This document shows, one piece after another, positions 43,476 through 53,038 of a stretch of DNA of 64,000 bases. The translations under genes were made by a program, and so were the position numbers. The stretch is from NCBI RefSeq assembly GCF_900101885.1, contig NZ_FNAN01000027.1, forward strand, positions 1-64,000, read 5' to 3'. Below the pieces are notes generated by a model. It did not search any database. It had not been told where the DNA came from and saw only the letters and a program-made list of their open reading frames with translations. Positions within the stretch are counted from its first letter, which is position 1. Each line of letters opens with the position of its first letter. The DNA is from Dyadobacter soli. Its GTDB lineage: Bacteria > Bacteroidota > Bacteroidia > Cytophagales > Spirosomataceae.

Positions 43476-45497
43476 ATGCGCTTGACATTTAAAAACACCT
43501 TTTTCGGTATTCTTACGGCGGTAATGCCGCTTTCCGCGTACTGCCAGCAGGTGTTATGGGCCAACAAGGTTTTGGGCTACTCTTCCGAATACCGGCCGTC
43601 GCAGGTAGGCCACGCTTATCGTTCCAAACAAATCCTCGGCATTCCGAACAAGCTCCCCGATGTGGGCGACAGCCCGTGCGCCTGGGCGCCGGCCGATGCC
43701 GACGCGCGTAGTGAGGAATGGATTAAAGTGGGTTTTGAGAAAACCATTCCGCTTAAACAGATCGCCATTGCCGAGAACTTCAACCCCGGCGCGATCGTGC
43801 GGGTGTACGCATACGATGAGGCCGGTAAAGAATACCTCGTTTCGGAGACGCAGGCAGCCCAGCAAACTGTGAGAGGCCGCATGCTGCACATTTTTCCCAA
43901 ACAGAATATCCAGGCCAATGCGGTGAAAATCGTGTTGCAGCCGGACAAGGTGTCGGGTGCCAATCAGATCGACGCGATCGGCATTTCGTCGGATGCGGTG
44001 CCTGTGGAAGCGAAAATCAATTTTGTGGCTTCGCAGCTGAAAGCGCAAAAGGAGAATATGGGCAAGGCGATCAACTCCATTGGACAGGAAGTGGCGCCCA
44101 TTATCGCTCCGGATGGGAAGACGCTGTATTTTACCCGCAACAACTTTGAAGGAAATACCGGCTCGCCCGGCCATCAGGATGTGTGGTATTCGACGCTCAA
44201 TGACCAGGGTCAATGGACAAATGCGGTGAATATCGGCCCGCCCATTAACAATGCAGGAGATAATGCCATCACCAGCATTTCGGCCGACGGAAAAACTGCT
44301 TACCTCATCAACGAGTACCGTCCCGACGGCAGCCTTTACTTCGGGTTTTCGCGTTCTTTTAAAACCAAAACCGGCTGGGGCTTCCCGCGGTCGTGGCCGA
44401 TTACAAACCTGATAAAATCGGCGAAAAGCCTTGAAATTACGGTTTCCCCCTTTGAAAATGTATTGATTATGTCCGTCGAAGGGCTCGATTCCGAAGGCGG
44501 AAAGGATCTCTACATTTCATTTTTGCAAAAAAACAACACCTGGTCGGAGCCGCGTAACCTGGGTAATGTGATCAACACAGCCGATACCGAAGGGACACCG
44601 TTTCTGGCGCTGGACAACAAAACTTTATATTTCTCCTCACAAGGCCATCCGGGCTTCGGCGAGGGCGACCTCTTCCTTACCCGCCGCCTCGACGATACGT
44701 GGCTCAACTGGTCGACACCGGAAAATCTCGGTCCGGCGGTGAACTCTCCGCTCTGGGATGCATTCATTAATATTCCCGCAACGGGAGATTACGCGTATTT
44801 CAGCGCCAGCGACAAAGTTTTGGGGCAGGAAGATATTTTCCGCATTCGCATGACGCCCGAAATCAAGCCTGATCCGGTGGCGGTGGTCAGCGGAAGCGTT
44901 TTGGAGGCGGAAACCAATAAACCGGTCAAATCCGACATTGCCGCCGACATTAAGAACTCCAATACTTCTTTCGCAACAGCTAATTTCGATCCCGAAACCG
45001 GCGAGTACCGGCTGATCCTTCCATTAAAGGAAATATACCGCATTACCGCTTCCGGCGAGGGCTTTTTCCCGGTTTCGGAAGATATGGACCTGAGTGCGGA
45101 GACCGGCTTCCGCACAATCCGGAAGAACATTTACCTGCAACCGATCAAGGCCGGGCAGCAGATCAGGCTGAGTAATACGATGTTTTCCCAAAGCAGCGCG
45201 GAGGTGATCCCGGCTTCTTTTGCCGAGCTCGACAAAGTCGCGGAGACAATGAAGACCTACCCTACCATGGAAATATTGCTCGAAGGCCATACCGACAACC
45301 AGGGCGAAGTGCAGAAGAACGTGAAGCTCTCGGCCGACCGCGTGGAGCAGGTGAAGAAATACCTTTTATCCAAAGGCATCGACGGCAAGCGCATTCAGAC
45401 CAAAGCGTGGGGACCAGCGCGCCCGATCGCCAGCAACCTCACCGAACAGACCCGCCAAAAGAACCGCAGAGTAGAGTTTACGATTCTTAAAATCTAA
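43476..45497 (+). CDS. OmpA-family protein with PD40 repeats and a discoidin-like domain
   Basis: After a signal peptide (FFGILTAVMPLSAYCQ) come a discoidin/lectin-like domain (SEEWIKVGFEKTIPLKQIAI), several PD40 propeller repeats (APIIAPDGKTLYFTRNNFEG, TSISADGKTAYLINEY), a carboxypeptidase-regulatory-like domain and a C-terminal OmpA peptidoglycan-binding domain (LEGHTDNQGEVQKNVKLSAD). It should link the outer membrane or its surface cargo to peptidoglycan. PorE-like proteins of the type IX secretion system share part of this layout, but here the first domain differs and no other por gene is present. Confidence 0.88.
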   Translation: MRLTFKNTFFGILTAVMPLSAYCQQVLWANKVLGYSSEYRPSQVGHAYRSKQILGIPNKLPDVGDSPCAWAPADADARSEEWIKVGFEKTIPLKQIAIAENFNPGAIVRVYAYDEAGKEYLVSETQAAQQTVRGRMLHIFPKQNIQANAVKIVLQPDKVSGANQIDAIGISSDAVPVEAKINFVASQLKAQKENMGKAINSIGQEVAPIIAPDGKTLYFTRNNFEGNTGSPGHQDVWYSTLNDQGQWTNAVNIGPPINNAGDNAITSISADGKTAYLINEYRPDGSLYFGFSRSFKTKTGWGFPRSWPITNLIKSAKSLEITVSPFENVLIMSVEGLDSEGGKDLYISFLQKNNTWSEPRNLGNVINTADTEGTPFLALDNKTLYFSSQGHPGFGEGDLFLTRRLDDTWLNWSTPENLGPAVNSPLWDAFINIPATGDYAYFSASDKVLGQEDIFRIRMTPEIKPDPVAVVSGSVLEAETNKPVKSDIAADIKNSNTSFATANFDPETGEYRLILPLKEIYRITASGEGFFPVSEDMDLSAETGFRTIRKNIYLQPIKAGQQIRLSNTMFSQSSAEVIPASFAELDKVAETMKTYPTMEILLEGHTDNQGEVQKNVKLSADRVEQVKKYLLSKGIDGKRIQTKAWGPARPIASNLTEQTRQKNRRVEFTILKI

Positions 45498-45556
45498 AAA
45501 ATATCCTATAACAGGAAATTTCCTTATTTTCGCGGCGTCCATCAGCGAACGCTATA

Positions 45557-47413
45557 ATGTCCCTCATCCAAACCAAAGAAACCCTGCGGTCAAGGCTCAT
45601 ACTCCTCCTTATTCTCGTTGCAGGTCTTGCGTTGAGACTTCATAACCTCGATCGTTACAGTATTTTCTTCGATGAAGTGAGCACATTGCTGGTTAGCCAG
45701 GGCATTGTGTTGGAAGGGGCCAATCAGAAAGAGGCATTTGCGTCCCGCGAGCTTTCCGATTCGCGTTTCTGGACTACACCGGCGTTTCCGCAACAGCAGG
45801 TATTGCGCACATTTACGGCCAACGAAATTTATACTCCCAAAGCATTCACGCCTGCCGAGTTTTGGGCACCTAAAAGCATTCAGGACTATTACGAGGCCAT
45901 GACGCGGAGCGATATCGGGAACAGTCCGTTCTATTATGCGCTATTGCACCCGTGGATCGATATTTTTGGCTTTTCAGACTTTTCCATACGATTCTTCTCG
46001 GTCATTTTCAGCGTGTTAATCATTGGTTTGACCTATCTTTTCGCAAAGCGGTTTTTCGGGGTCAATACTGCGTTGATCGCGGCGGGCATTACAGCCATCG
46101 AGCCATTCTTTATCGCTTACAGCCATCAGGCCCGTAACTATTCGCTCACGTTTTTCCTTACGCTTGCAGCAACCTATTTCTTTTTACAAATTATCGAAGA
46201 CAAGCCGGGCAAGGGAAACAAACTTTGGCTTTACGTGGGCTACGTTTTCACAGCCGGCCTGGGATTGCTTAGTCACTTTCTCGTGATTGCTGTATTGCTG
46301 GCACATGCGCTATATGCATTGTTCTTCCTGCGGACGATCAAAGGCTGGGTCCGGATGGCCATTGCGGCGGTGTTCACACTTTCCGGGGTAACCTGGTGGC
46401 TGCTGTTCGGAGGTGGCGTTTATACTTTGTCATCCTTGCAGCATCAGGCGGAAAGATACCGGTACCAGGCCGAAACGGGCGGCAAGGTATTCGGCGATAT
46501 ATTACCGGCAACACCTTTGAATGTGTTTAACAAATCGCTGCCCATTTTTACCGACCTGATCATTTTCACCAATGGTCTTACCGATGCATTAGGAGGTAAA
46601 AAGAATGTGGCGGTAGCATTGTTGGCGGCATTGATACTCATTGTGTGGTATCGTTTCAAGGACAAAATCAACACGCCGGCCTGGCTTACTCCACGGTTTC
46701 CGTACTTGCTGATTATTATCGCAGGATTATTTTATAACAATCATAAGCTGCAATTCAGCATTCTAAGCGTCAGCCTGTTTGCATTGTCATTCATTCCTGA
46801 TTTACATAAAAATACGACCCGCGAGCACCGGGCGCGCCTTTTGCTGCTGTATATCATGGCGCTCGTGCCTACATTGTTCCTCATTCTAATGTCCTTCAAA
46901 AACGGGCATACCTACGGCATTATGCAGCGCTATTCGGGTTTTTCATTCCCGTATGTGATTATCCTGCTAAGCCTCTTGCTGCAATATTACGCTACTTTGA
47001 AGCATGAGTTCCTGGTACTTATTTTCGTGTTCCTCGCCGCGCAGCTTTATTTTGTGGGATTAAGGCTAAAAGAATTCTATGAGGACCGCTCGCCGAAATA
47101 CGGCTATTTCGCGGTTCCACGAGTGCCGAACCCCTACTGGGAGGCTGCCCAAAAGATAAAGGCGAGCTACCAGCCAGGAGATACGATCTTTTACCCGGCC
47201 CCACGTTATGAAGTCCTTTCCGAAATGGACCGGACATTCCTGCCCTATTCCATCCACGATGCCCAGATTACGAACCTCTATTTTCCGAAAGACGCGCAAT
47301 ATGTGCAGGTCATGGATATGGACCAAAGCCAGCGGATCTGGATCAAAAAACAAGGGCAGGCAGAGCCGCTGGAAATCATGAAACTGACCGGCAAACGTTA
47401 CGGTTTTGAGTAA
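45557..47413 (+). CDS. GT39-like integral membrane glycosyltransferase
   Basis: A GT-C fold protein of 618 residues with about ten or more membrane helices. The first loop carries the acidic pair of this fold in SIFFDEVSTLL, and the next loop PFYYALLHPWIDIFG is typical of ArnT/GT39-like enzymes using polyprenyl-phosphate sugars. A soluble C-terminal part follows the last helix. It opens the glycan region and lies 117 bases before the transketolase N-subunit gene. The sugar is unknown. Confidence 0.88.
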   Translation: MSLIQTKETLRSRLILLLILVAGLALRLHNLDRYSIFFDEVSTLLVSQGIVLEGANQKEAFASRELSDSRFWTTPAFPQQQVLRTFTANEIYTPKAFTPAEFWAPKSIQDYYEAMTRSDIGNSPFYYALLHPWIDIFGFSDFSIRFFSVIFSVLIIGLTYLFAKRFFGVNTALIAAGITAIEPFFIAYSHQARNYSLTFFLTLAATYFFLQIIEDKPGKGNKLWLYVGYVFTAGLGLLSHFLVIAVLLAHALYALFFLRTIKGWVRMAIAAVFTLSGVTWWLLFGGGVYTLSSLQHQAERYRYQAETGGKVFGDILPATPLNVFNKSLPIFTDLIIFTNGLTDALGGKKNVAVALLAALILIVWYRFKDKINTPAWLTPRFPYLLIIIAGLFYNNHKLQFSILSVSLFALSFIPDLHKNTTREHRARLLLLYIMALVPTLFLILMSFKNGHTYGIMQRYSGFSFPYVIILLSLLLQYYATLKHEFLVLIFVFLAAQLYFVGLRLKEFYEDRSPKYGYFAVPRVPNPYWEAAQKIKASYQPGDTIFYPAPRYEVLSEMDRTFLPYSIHDAQITNLYFPKDAQYVQVMDMDQSQRIWIKKQGQAEPLEIMKLTGKRYGFE

Positions 47414-47530
47414 GCGGCAAGGTTGTTTTAACAGAGCCGTCCAATAACATTTCGTATATTGCGGACTTAAAACCGAAGATCTGGCCGTTATTTTGCAGGC
47501 AATTACTTACATCGACATACAACATCTGGC

Positions 47531-48358
47531 ATGACAGCAGCAGAGATATTAAAAGACCCTAAACAGTTGAGCGGCGAGCTTCGCCTGAAAATCCTGGGCC
47601 TTTACCACCAGGCCAATGCAGGCCACATAGGTTGCTCGCTCAGCTGTATCGATCTGATGATCGCGGTCCTTTTTCTCCAAAAATCGGCCGACGATACATT
47701 CATTCTTTCCAAAGGCCATGCAGCGGCGGCACTTTACGCGTGCCTGAATACCCTGGGTGAAATCACAGACGATGAGCTGGCGACTTTCTACCTCGACGGT
47801 ACCACATTGCCCGCCCACCCGGCACCGCGGCAGTACAAAGGCATCCCGTTTGCCACCGGCTCCCTGGGCCACGGATTACCTATTGCAACCGGCATTGCGC
47901 ACGCGGCAAAGGTGGCCGATGATGGTACCTATTCGTTCACGCTGCTGTCTGACGGGGAAACCAATGAAGGAACCACCTGGGAAGCGGCGCATTACGCCAT
48001 TCAGAACCAACTGGACAACCTTTTCATGTTCATCGATAAGAACGGCCTGCAAGGCTTCGGGTTCACCGATAAAGTACTGGGCGAGACCGCTTCGGTTGAA
48101 AAATGGAAAGCGATCGGCTTCGAAACCGTCGAAGTGGATGGTCACGATATTGAAGCCATCAGCGCGGCGATCAGCGAATTGAAAGAGCATAAGAACGGGT
48201 TACCCAAAGCGATTATCGCCAATACCGTGAAAGGAAAAGGGGTTTCTTACATGGAAAACAGATTGGAATGGCATTACCTGCCCATGAATAAAGACCAGTA
48301 TGAGCAAGCTACACTGGAAGTAAAGGAACGTTATCTTAATGAATTGACGAATGCTTGA
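47531..48358 (+). CDS. Transketolase, N-terminal (TPP-binding) subunit
   Basis: 275 residues, only the pyrophosphate half of transketolase. Visible blocks: HQANAGHIGCSLSCID, LSKGHAAAALYA, ATGSLGHGLPIATGI and the TPP/metal motif LSDGETNEGTTWEA, where the first Gly of the usual GDG is Ser. Together with the C-terminal subunit at 50425 it can form a complete enzyme that moves a two-carbon ketol unit. Its end overlaps the epimerase-transferase gene by 8 bases. Placement around sugar-nucleotide genes suggests a branch-sugar role rather than central metabolism. Confidence 0.93.
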   Translation: MTAAEILKDPKQLSGELRLKILGLYHQANAGHIGCSLSCIDLMIAVLFLQKSADDTFILSKGHAAAALYACLNTLGEITDDELATFYLDGTTLPAHPAPRQYKGIPFATGSLGHGLPIATGIAHAAKVADDGTYSFTLLSDGETNEGTTWEAAHYAIQNQLDNLFMFIDKNGLQGFGFTDKVLGETASVEKWKAIGFETVEVDGHDIEAISAAISELKEHKNGLPKAIIANTVKGKGVSYMENRLEWHYLPMNKDQYEQATLEVKERYLNELTNA

Positions 48359-50345
48359 TCATTTACCGGTTTACCGCGATAAAATAGCGGCATTAAAAGG
48401 GCCAGTTTTTGTTTTCGGTGCCAGCGGCTTCATCGGCGCCAATCTCTTCAATGATATATTCAAAATACGGAAGGATTGCTACGCGGTAACGCACGACGCT
48501 ACCAAAGCATGGCGCCTGAAACTCCTGAATGTGCCGTTTGAAAACATCATTCACTGCGACATTCTTTCCGACAATTCGATCAAGGAGGTATTTGAAAAGT
48601 ACAAACCGCAAACGATTTTCAACCTTGCCGCTTACGGTGCGTACAGCAAGCAGAACAATGTAAACCTGACCTACGAGACGAACGTGCTCGGGACGGTGAA
48701 CATCCTGCAAAACTGCACGAAGGAGATGGTATACATCCATGCCGGGAGCAGTTCGGAATATGGTTTCAACTGTACTTCGCCCAAGGAAACGGACCGCGTG
48801 GAGCCGAACAGCCATTATGCGGTTTCCAAGGTGTCGGCGGCCTATTTGCTGGAATATTATGCCAAAGTAGCGGGGCTGAAAACGCTCAACCTGCGCCTCT
48901 ACTCTATTTACGGATACTGGGAAGAGCCCGACCGGCTGATCCCCCGCCTGATTGAGAATGCACGTAAAAAAGGACTCCCGTCGCTGGTATCACCCGATAT
49001 CAGCCGTGATTTCGTGTTTGTAGAAGACTGCGTGGAGGCGTTCCTGGACGCGGCATTGAAAATCGACGACGAAAAATCCGGGCGCTCTTATAACATCGCC
49101 ACGGGTCGTAAAACGACCATGGGCGACCTTGTGGAAGTTACCCGCAAGGCATTCAACATTGCCAAAGAGCCGGAATGGGGCAGCATGTCGAACCGCAAAT
49201 GGGATCTGGCCGAATGGTTTGGTGACCCTACCGCATTCGAAAACGATTTCGGATGGAAAGCGAGAACTTCGTTGGAAGACGGGCTGGTGCGTTACAGTCA
49301 ATGGCAGGACGCCGTGCAATATGAAACGCGCCTGATCCCCGCTTTCGAAAATCCGAAGCTTAACCCGATTATCACGGCCATCATAGCGTGTTACAAGGAC
49401 GCGCAGGCGATCCCGTTCATGTACGAGCGCCTGGTGAAGACTTTTAACGAGCTGAAAGTACGCTACGAGATCATTTTCGTGAACGACAGTTCGCCTGATA
49501 ACCAGGAGGAAGTGATTAATGCAATTTGCGACAAAGATCCTAATGTAGTGGGAATCAGCCATTCGCGAAATTTCGGTTCACAATCTGCATTCCTGAGCGG
49601 GATGGAGATCGCTACCGGCGACTGCGTGGTGCTCATGGACGGCGATTTGCAGGATCCGCCTGAGATTATCCCGGCATTCTATGAAAAATGGATGGACGGC
49701 TACGACGTCGTGTACGGCGTACGCGTGCAGCGCGAAATGAAACCGCATATTCATTTCTTCTATAAATCATTCTATAAGGTATTCCAGGGGCTAAGTTACA
49801 TTCCTATCCCGCGTGACGCCGGCGATTTTTCGATGATCGACCGGAAAGTGGTGAAGGAATTGGTGGACTTGCCCGAAACGGAGCAATTTCTGCGCGGCTT
49901 GCGTGCGTGGGTAGGTTTCAAACAAACCGGTGTGCCTTATGTTCGTCCCGAGAGGATGTTCGGCGTATCGACCAACAACTGGACGAAGAATATCTGGTGG
50001 GCCAAAAAGGCGATCTTCTCGTTCAGTTTTGCTCCGTTGGAATTAATGAGTTATGCGGGTTTTGCATTGACCGGGCTCTCGATTCTGGGCATTGTCTGGC
50101 AAATCCTGGCAAAATTCTTTTTCTATCCGGATACGCCACGAGGCCTTAGCACCGTCATTATATTGGTAGTCTTCTTCGGCGGACTTACCATCCTCGGCAT
50201 TTCGTTTTTGGGAGAATACATTACCAAAATATTCGAGGAAACGAAGAAGCGGCCGAAGTACATCCGCACCAGGATACGCCGTGGCCCGAAGGCTTATAAA
50301 ACCGCCGACGAGATCCGCGCATTGGTGAAACAACTGAGAAAGTAG
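48351..50345 (+). CDS. NAD-dependent epimerase fused to a GT2 glycosyltransferase
   Basis: 664 residues in two parts. Residues 1 to about 330 are an extended SDR epimerase/dehydratase with VFGASGFIGANLF (NAD site), and catalytic Y156 and K160 in NSHYAVSKVSA. Residues from about 338 are a GT2 domain (ITAIIACYKDAQAIPFM; DGDLQDPPEIIPAF near 429) ending in two membrane helices, as in polyprenyl-phosphate glycosyltransferases. The frame is continuous, so this is a true fusion. It would make a nucleotide sugar and load it onto a lipid carrier. It is flanked by the two halves of a transketolase. Confidence 0.93.
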   Translation: MLDHLPVYRDKIAALKGPVFVFGASGFIGANLFNDIFKIRKDCYAVTHDATKAWRLKLLNVPFENIIHCDILSDNSIKEVFEKYKPQTIFNLAAYGAYSKQNNVNLTYETNVLGTVNILQNCTKEMVYIHAGSSSEYGFNCTSPKETDRVEPNSHYAVSKVSAAYLLEYYAKVAGLKTLNLRLYSIYGYWEEPDRLIPRLIENARKKGLPSLVSPDISRDFVFVEDCVEAFLDAALKIDDEKSGRSYNIATGRKTTMGDLVEVTRKAFNIAKEPEWGSMSNRKWDLAEWFGDPTAFENDFGWKARTSLEDGLVRYSQWQDAVQYETRLIPAFENPKLNPIITAIIACYKDAQAIPFMYERLVKTFNELKVRYEIIFVNDSSPDNQEEVINAICDKDPNVVGISHSRNFGSQSAFLSGMEIATGDCVVLMDGDLQDPPEIIPAFYEKWMDGYDVVYGVRVQREMKPHIHFFYKSFYKVFQGLSYIPIPRDAGDFSMIDRKVVKELVDLPETEQFLRGLRAWVGFKQTGVPYVRPERMFGVSTNNWTKNIWWAKKAIFSFSFAPLELMSYAGFALTGLSILGIVWQILAKFFFYPDTPRGLSTVIILVVFFGGLTILGISFLGEYITKIFEETKKRPKYIRTRIRRGPKAYKTADEIRALVKQLRK

Positions 50346-50424
50346 CTAAATTGCGTAATATCAACCGACTAGGCAACTAATCCATTTAAGTTAAGCATTC
50401 AATCGGCGCAGCGCCCACTTAACG

Positions 50425-51345
50425 ATGAGAAAAGAATTTTCAACAGCCATAGAAGAGCTTGCGGTAGCAGACGACTCCGTTATCTTCATCACAGGCGATT
50501 TAGGATATAACGCATTGGAAAATTTGCAGGCCAAAATGGGCAAGCGGTTTATCAATGCGGGTGTGGCAGAGCAGAATATGGTAGGTGTAGCCGCCGGCTT
50601 TGCGCACAAGGGTTACAAGGTATTTTGTTACAGCATTGCACCATTTATCGTGTACCGCTGCCTCGAACAGTTCCGCAACGACGTATGTTTCAACAACTTA
50701 CCGGTATTCCTGGTAGGCAACGGTGGCGGTTACGGATACGGCATCATGGGCAGCAGCCACCATAGCATCGAAGATCTGGCGTGCCTGAGCGGTCAGCAGA
50801 ATGCGCAAGTATGGGTGCCTGCCTTCGCCGACGAGGTAATACCGGTCGTACAGCAAATTGCCGCGGACGCGCGCCCCGCGTACCTGCGCCTGGGAGCGGG
50901 CAAAACCACTCCTGCGAACAGCTATCTCACGGGCTCATTCAAAGTAATACACCAGCCGGCTAATGCAGAAATGACCGTTTTCGCATTGGGACCGGTTGCG
51001 AACAATGTATTATCGGCATTGGGGCTCGCCCCGGAGCTCGCTGAAAAAGTGAATGTAGTTACTGCCCTGCATTTCCCGCTCGAACTGACGGACGAACTGA
51101 TCGCATTGATCCGGAAAGCACCGGCGCTTCTTGTCGCCGAAGAGCATATCAGCACGGGCGGGCTCGCTCAGCAGCTTTCGGTGCAATTGCTGGAAAAAGG
51201 CATTTTCCCTTCGGTATTTAAAAGTATCAAGGCGGAAGGTTATCCGAATGCCCGCTACGGCAGCCAGAGCTACCACCAGAAACTTTCCGGCCTCGACGCG
51301 GATTCGATCTTGTCGAGCATCAGCCAACTAATGATCACGGCATGA
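50425..51345 (+). CDS. Transketolase, C-terminal subunit
   Basis: 306 residues, the pyrimidine-binding and C-terminal domains. The catalytic Glu lies in FINAGVAEQNMVGVAAGFA. SSHHSIEDLACLS and PAYLRLGAGK are typical of split transketolase beta subunits and of 1-deoxyxylulose synthase-like ends. Its partner subunit is at 47531 with the fusion gene between them, an unusual arrangement for a split enzyme. It overlaps the following gene by 4 bases (ATGA). Confidence 0.93.
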   Translation: MRKEFSTAIEELAVADDSVIFITGDLGYNALENLQAKMGKRFINAGVAEQNMVGVAAGFAHKGYKVFCYSIAPFIVYRCLEQFRNDVCFNNLPVFLVGNGGGYGYGIMGSSHHSIEDLACLSGQQNAQVWVPAFADEVIPVVQQIAADARPAYLRLGAGKTTPANSYLTGSFKVIHQPANAEMTVFALGPVANNVLSALGLAPELAEKVNVVTALHFPLELTDELIALIRKAPALLVAEEHISTGGLAQQLSVQLLEKGIFPSVFKSIKAEGYPNARYGSQSYHQKLSGLDADSILSSISQLMITA

Positions 51346-53036
51346 CGAAAAAGGCTTTTACCATTATTCTGAGCCTGATCCTGCTGTTACCCGTTGCCAT
51401 TTATTTCACGGTATGGGATTACTATGCCATCAATATTCCCAAGTGGGACGACCACGCGCTGAAAAAATTCATCGCCGAGTACGCGCAGGCTGGCGACTGG
51501 CAGGGGAAAATCCAGGCACTTTTCAGGCAGCACAACGAGCACCGCATTGCGCTGACGCGACTATTCGCGTGGATCGACTATGCTGTTTTCGGGCACCTCA
51601 ACTACCGGCACCTGATGACCGCGGGCAACGTATTGCTCCTGGCCGCCATTCCGCTCTGGTATGACCTGCTGAAAAAGAATAAAAAGCCGCTTTTTGCATT
51701 GGTACCCATCCCGTTCCTGTGGATGACGCTGGCGTTTTGGGAGAATATGTATTGGGGCATGTCGGCTGTGCAGAATTTCGGGGTGGTAACGCTCGTGCTT
51801 TGGACTTTGTACCTGGTTATCAATCCCAAAGTACTCCCTTTTTCCGTCGCTATCTTACTCAGCGTGGTTACCGTTCTTACGAGCGGCAATGGCCTGATGG
51901 TACTTCCGCTGGGTGCATTACTCCTTTTCCTGGCAGGCAACCGGAAGCGTTTTGCATTGTGGACGATCATCAGCATTGCGGAGATCTTCTGTTATTTTTA
52001 TTGGTATAAAAAACCTGATTACAACCCGGAATCGAAAGCCGGTATCGTGCAGCTCGCGAAAGGCTACATGGCGTTCCTGGGCTCGTTTGCGGAATGTATT
52101 CCCGTGCTGGATCACGTGAAAGTTTGCATTTTCCTCGGTGTAGTGCTGTTTCTGGTCGCGGTTTCCATTGCTTCCACAACACTTTTCCGAATCGTCCGAA
52201 ACAAATATTCCCACAAATTCGAACGGACTACCGATCTCTTCTGCCTGGGCGCGATCCTGTTCATCCTCGGCACAGCGGCGATTGTCGTTCACGGCCGCGC
52301 GGGTTTCGGGTTCGATGTGCTTATTGCGAGTAAAATCAAAATTTACTCGGTGCTGTTGCTAATCATCGCCTACATCTACGTGGTGGTCCCGATACGTGGC
52401 AGTTTCCTTTCGCCTTATATCACTGCGATCGTCGCGTTGGCGGTGACATTCAACGTGTTCAGCTACCATTACCATCTGGTGGATGCTTATAACCTGAGAA
52501 AGCAAATGGTAACCTCGCAGTTCAACTGGACCTACACGGACAAGTCGTTGAAATACCCGGCGGACACCTCATTCGAGGCTAATATCGTGCAGAAAACACC
52601 GGTCATTTACGACAAATGGCTGCCGCTCATCGCCATTGCCGATCGCCAGAATTACGCCGGAAGCTCACGCGGGATGGTCGATTTGTACGATAAAACCAAA
52701 TTCACCACCGACACCGCATCCATTAAAATAAACAACACCTCGTTCACCAGCCAGCGGTTGCAGGACAGCGGGGTGTACGTACTGCTCAGCTCGGATGAAA
52801 GCTATTACATTTTCCCGGCGCTGCGCACGCGTAACACGAGCCGCAAGCAGTTGTTCCTGAAACAATATTACTTTGCCCCCGGCTACTACGCCGATATCCC
52901 GTTCCCGGAAATGGACAAAGGCACTTACAAAGTGGCGCTCATCCATCAGCAGGGCAACGAAACCGGCATTTTGTTCAAAGATCAGCGGGTAACCGTCAAA
53001 GCATCGCGTAAAAAAGAAGTGAAAGTTAACTGGTAA
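51342..53036 (+). CDS. Polytopic membrane protein, GT-C-like
   Basis: 564 residues with about eleven hydrophobic helices and a soluble C-terminal domain of about 160 residues. The first loop holds IPKWDDHALKKFI and the phrase HNEHRIALTRLFAW; an acidic first loop and NEHRI recur in GT-C-like proteins of polysaccharide loci. No family is firmly recognised. It lies between the transketolase subunit and the acyltransferase gene with a 4-base overlap and a 2-base gap, so it is firmly part of the operon. Confidence 0.75.
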   Translation: MTKKAFTIILSLILLLPVAIYFTVWDYYAINIPKWDDHALKKFIAEYAQAGDWQGKIQALFRQHNEHRIALTRLFAWIDYAVFGHLNYRHLMTAGNVLLLAAIPLWYDLLKKNKKPLFALVPIPFLWMTLAFWENMYWGMSAVQNFGVVTLVLWTLYLVINPKVLPFSVAILLSVVTVLTSGNGLMVLPLGALLLFLAGNRKRFALWTIISIAEIFCYFYWYKKPDYNPESKAGIVQLAKGYMAFLGSFAECIPVLDHVKVCIFLGVVLFLVAVSIASTTLFRIVRNKYSHKFERTTDLFCLGAILFILGTAAIVVHGRAGFGFDVLIASKIKIYSVLLLIIAYIYVVVPIRGSFLSPYITAIVALAVTFNVFSYHYHLVDAYNLRKQMVTSQFNWTYTDKSLKYPADTSFEANIVQKTPVIYDKWLPLIAIADRQNYAGSSRGMVDLYDKTKFTTDTASIKINNTSFTSQRLQDSGVYVLLSSDESYYIFPALRTRNTSRKQLFLKQYYFAPGYYADIPFPEMDKGTYKVALIHQQGNETGILFKDQRVTVKASRKKEVKVNW

Positions 53037-53038
53037 CC

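Noticed and set aside
43476..45497. Type IX secretion locus
   Set aside because: Only one PorE-like layout is present with a different first domain; no porK, L, M, N or sigma-regulator genes nearby.
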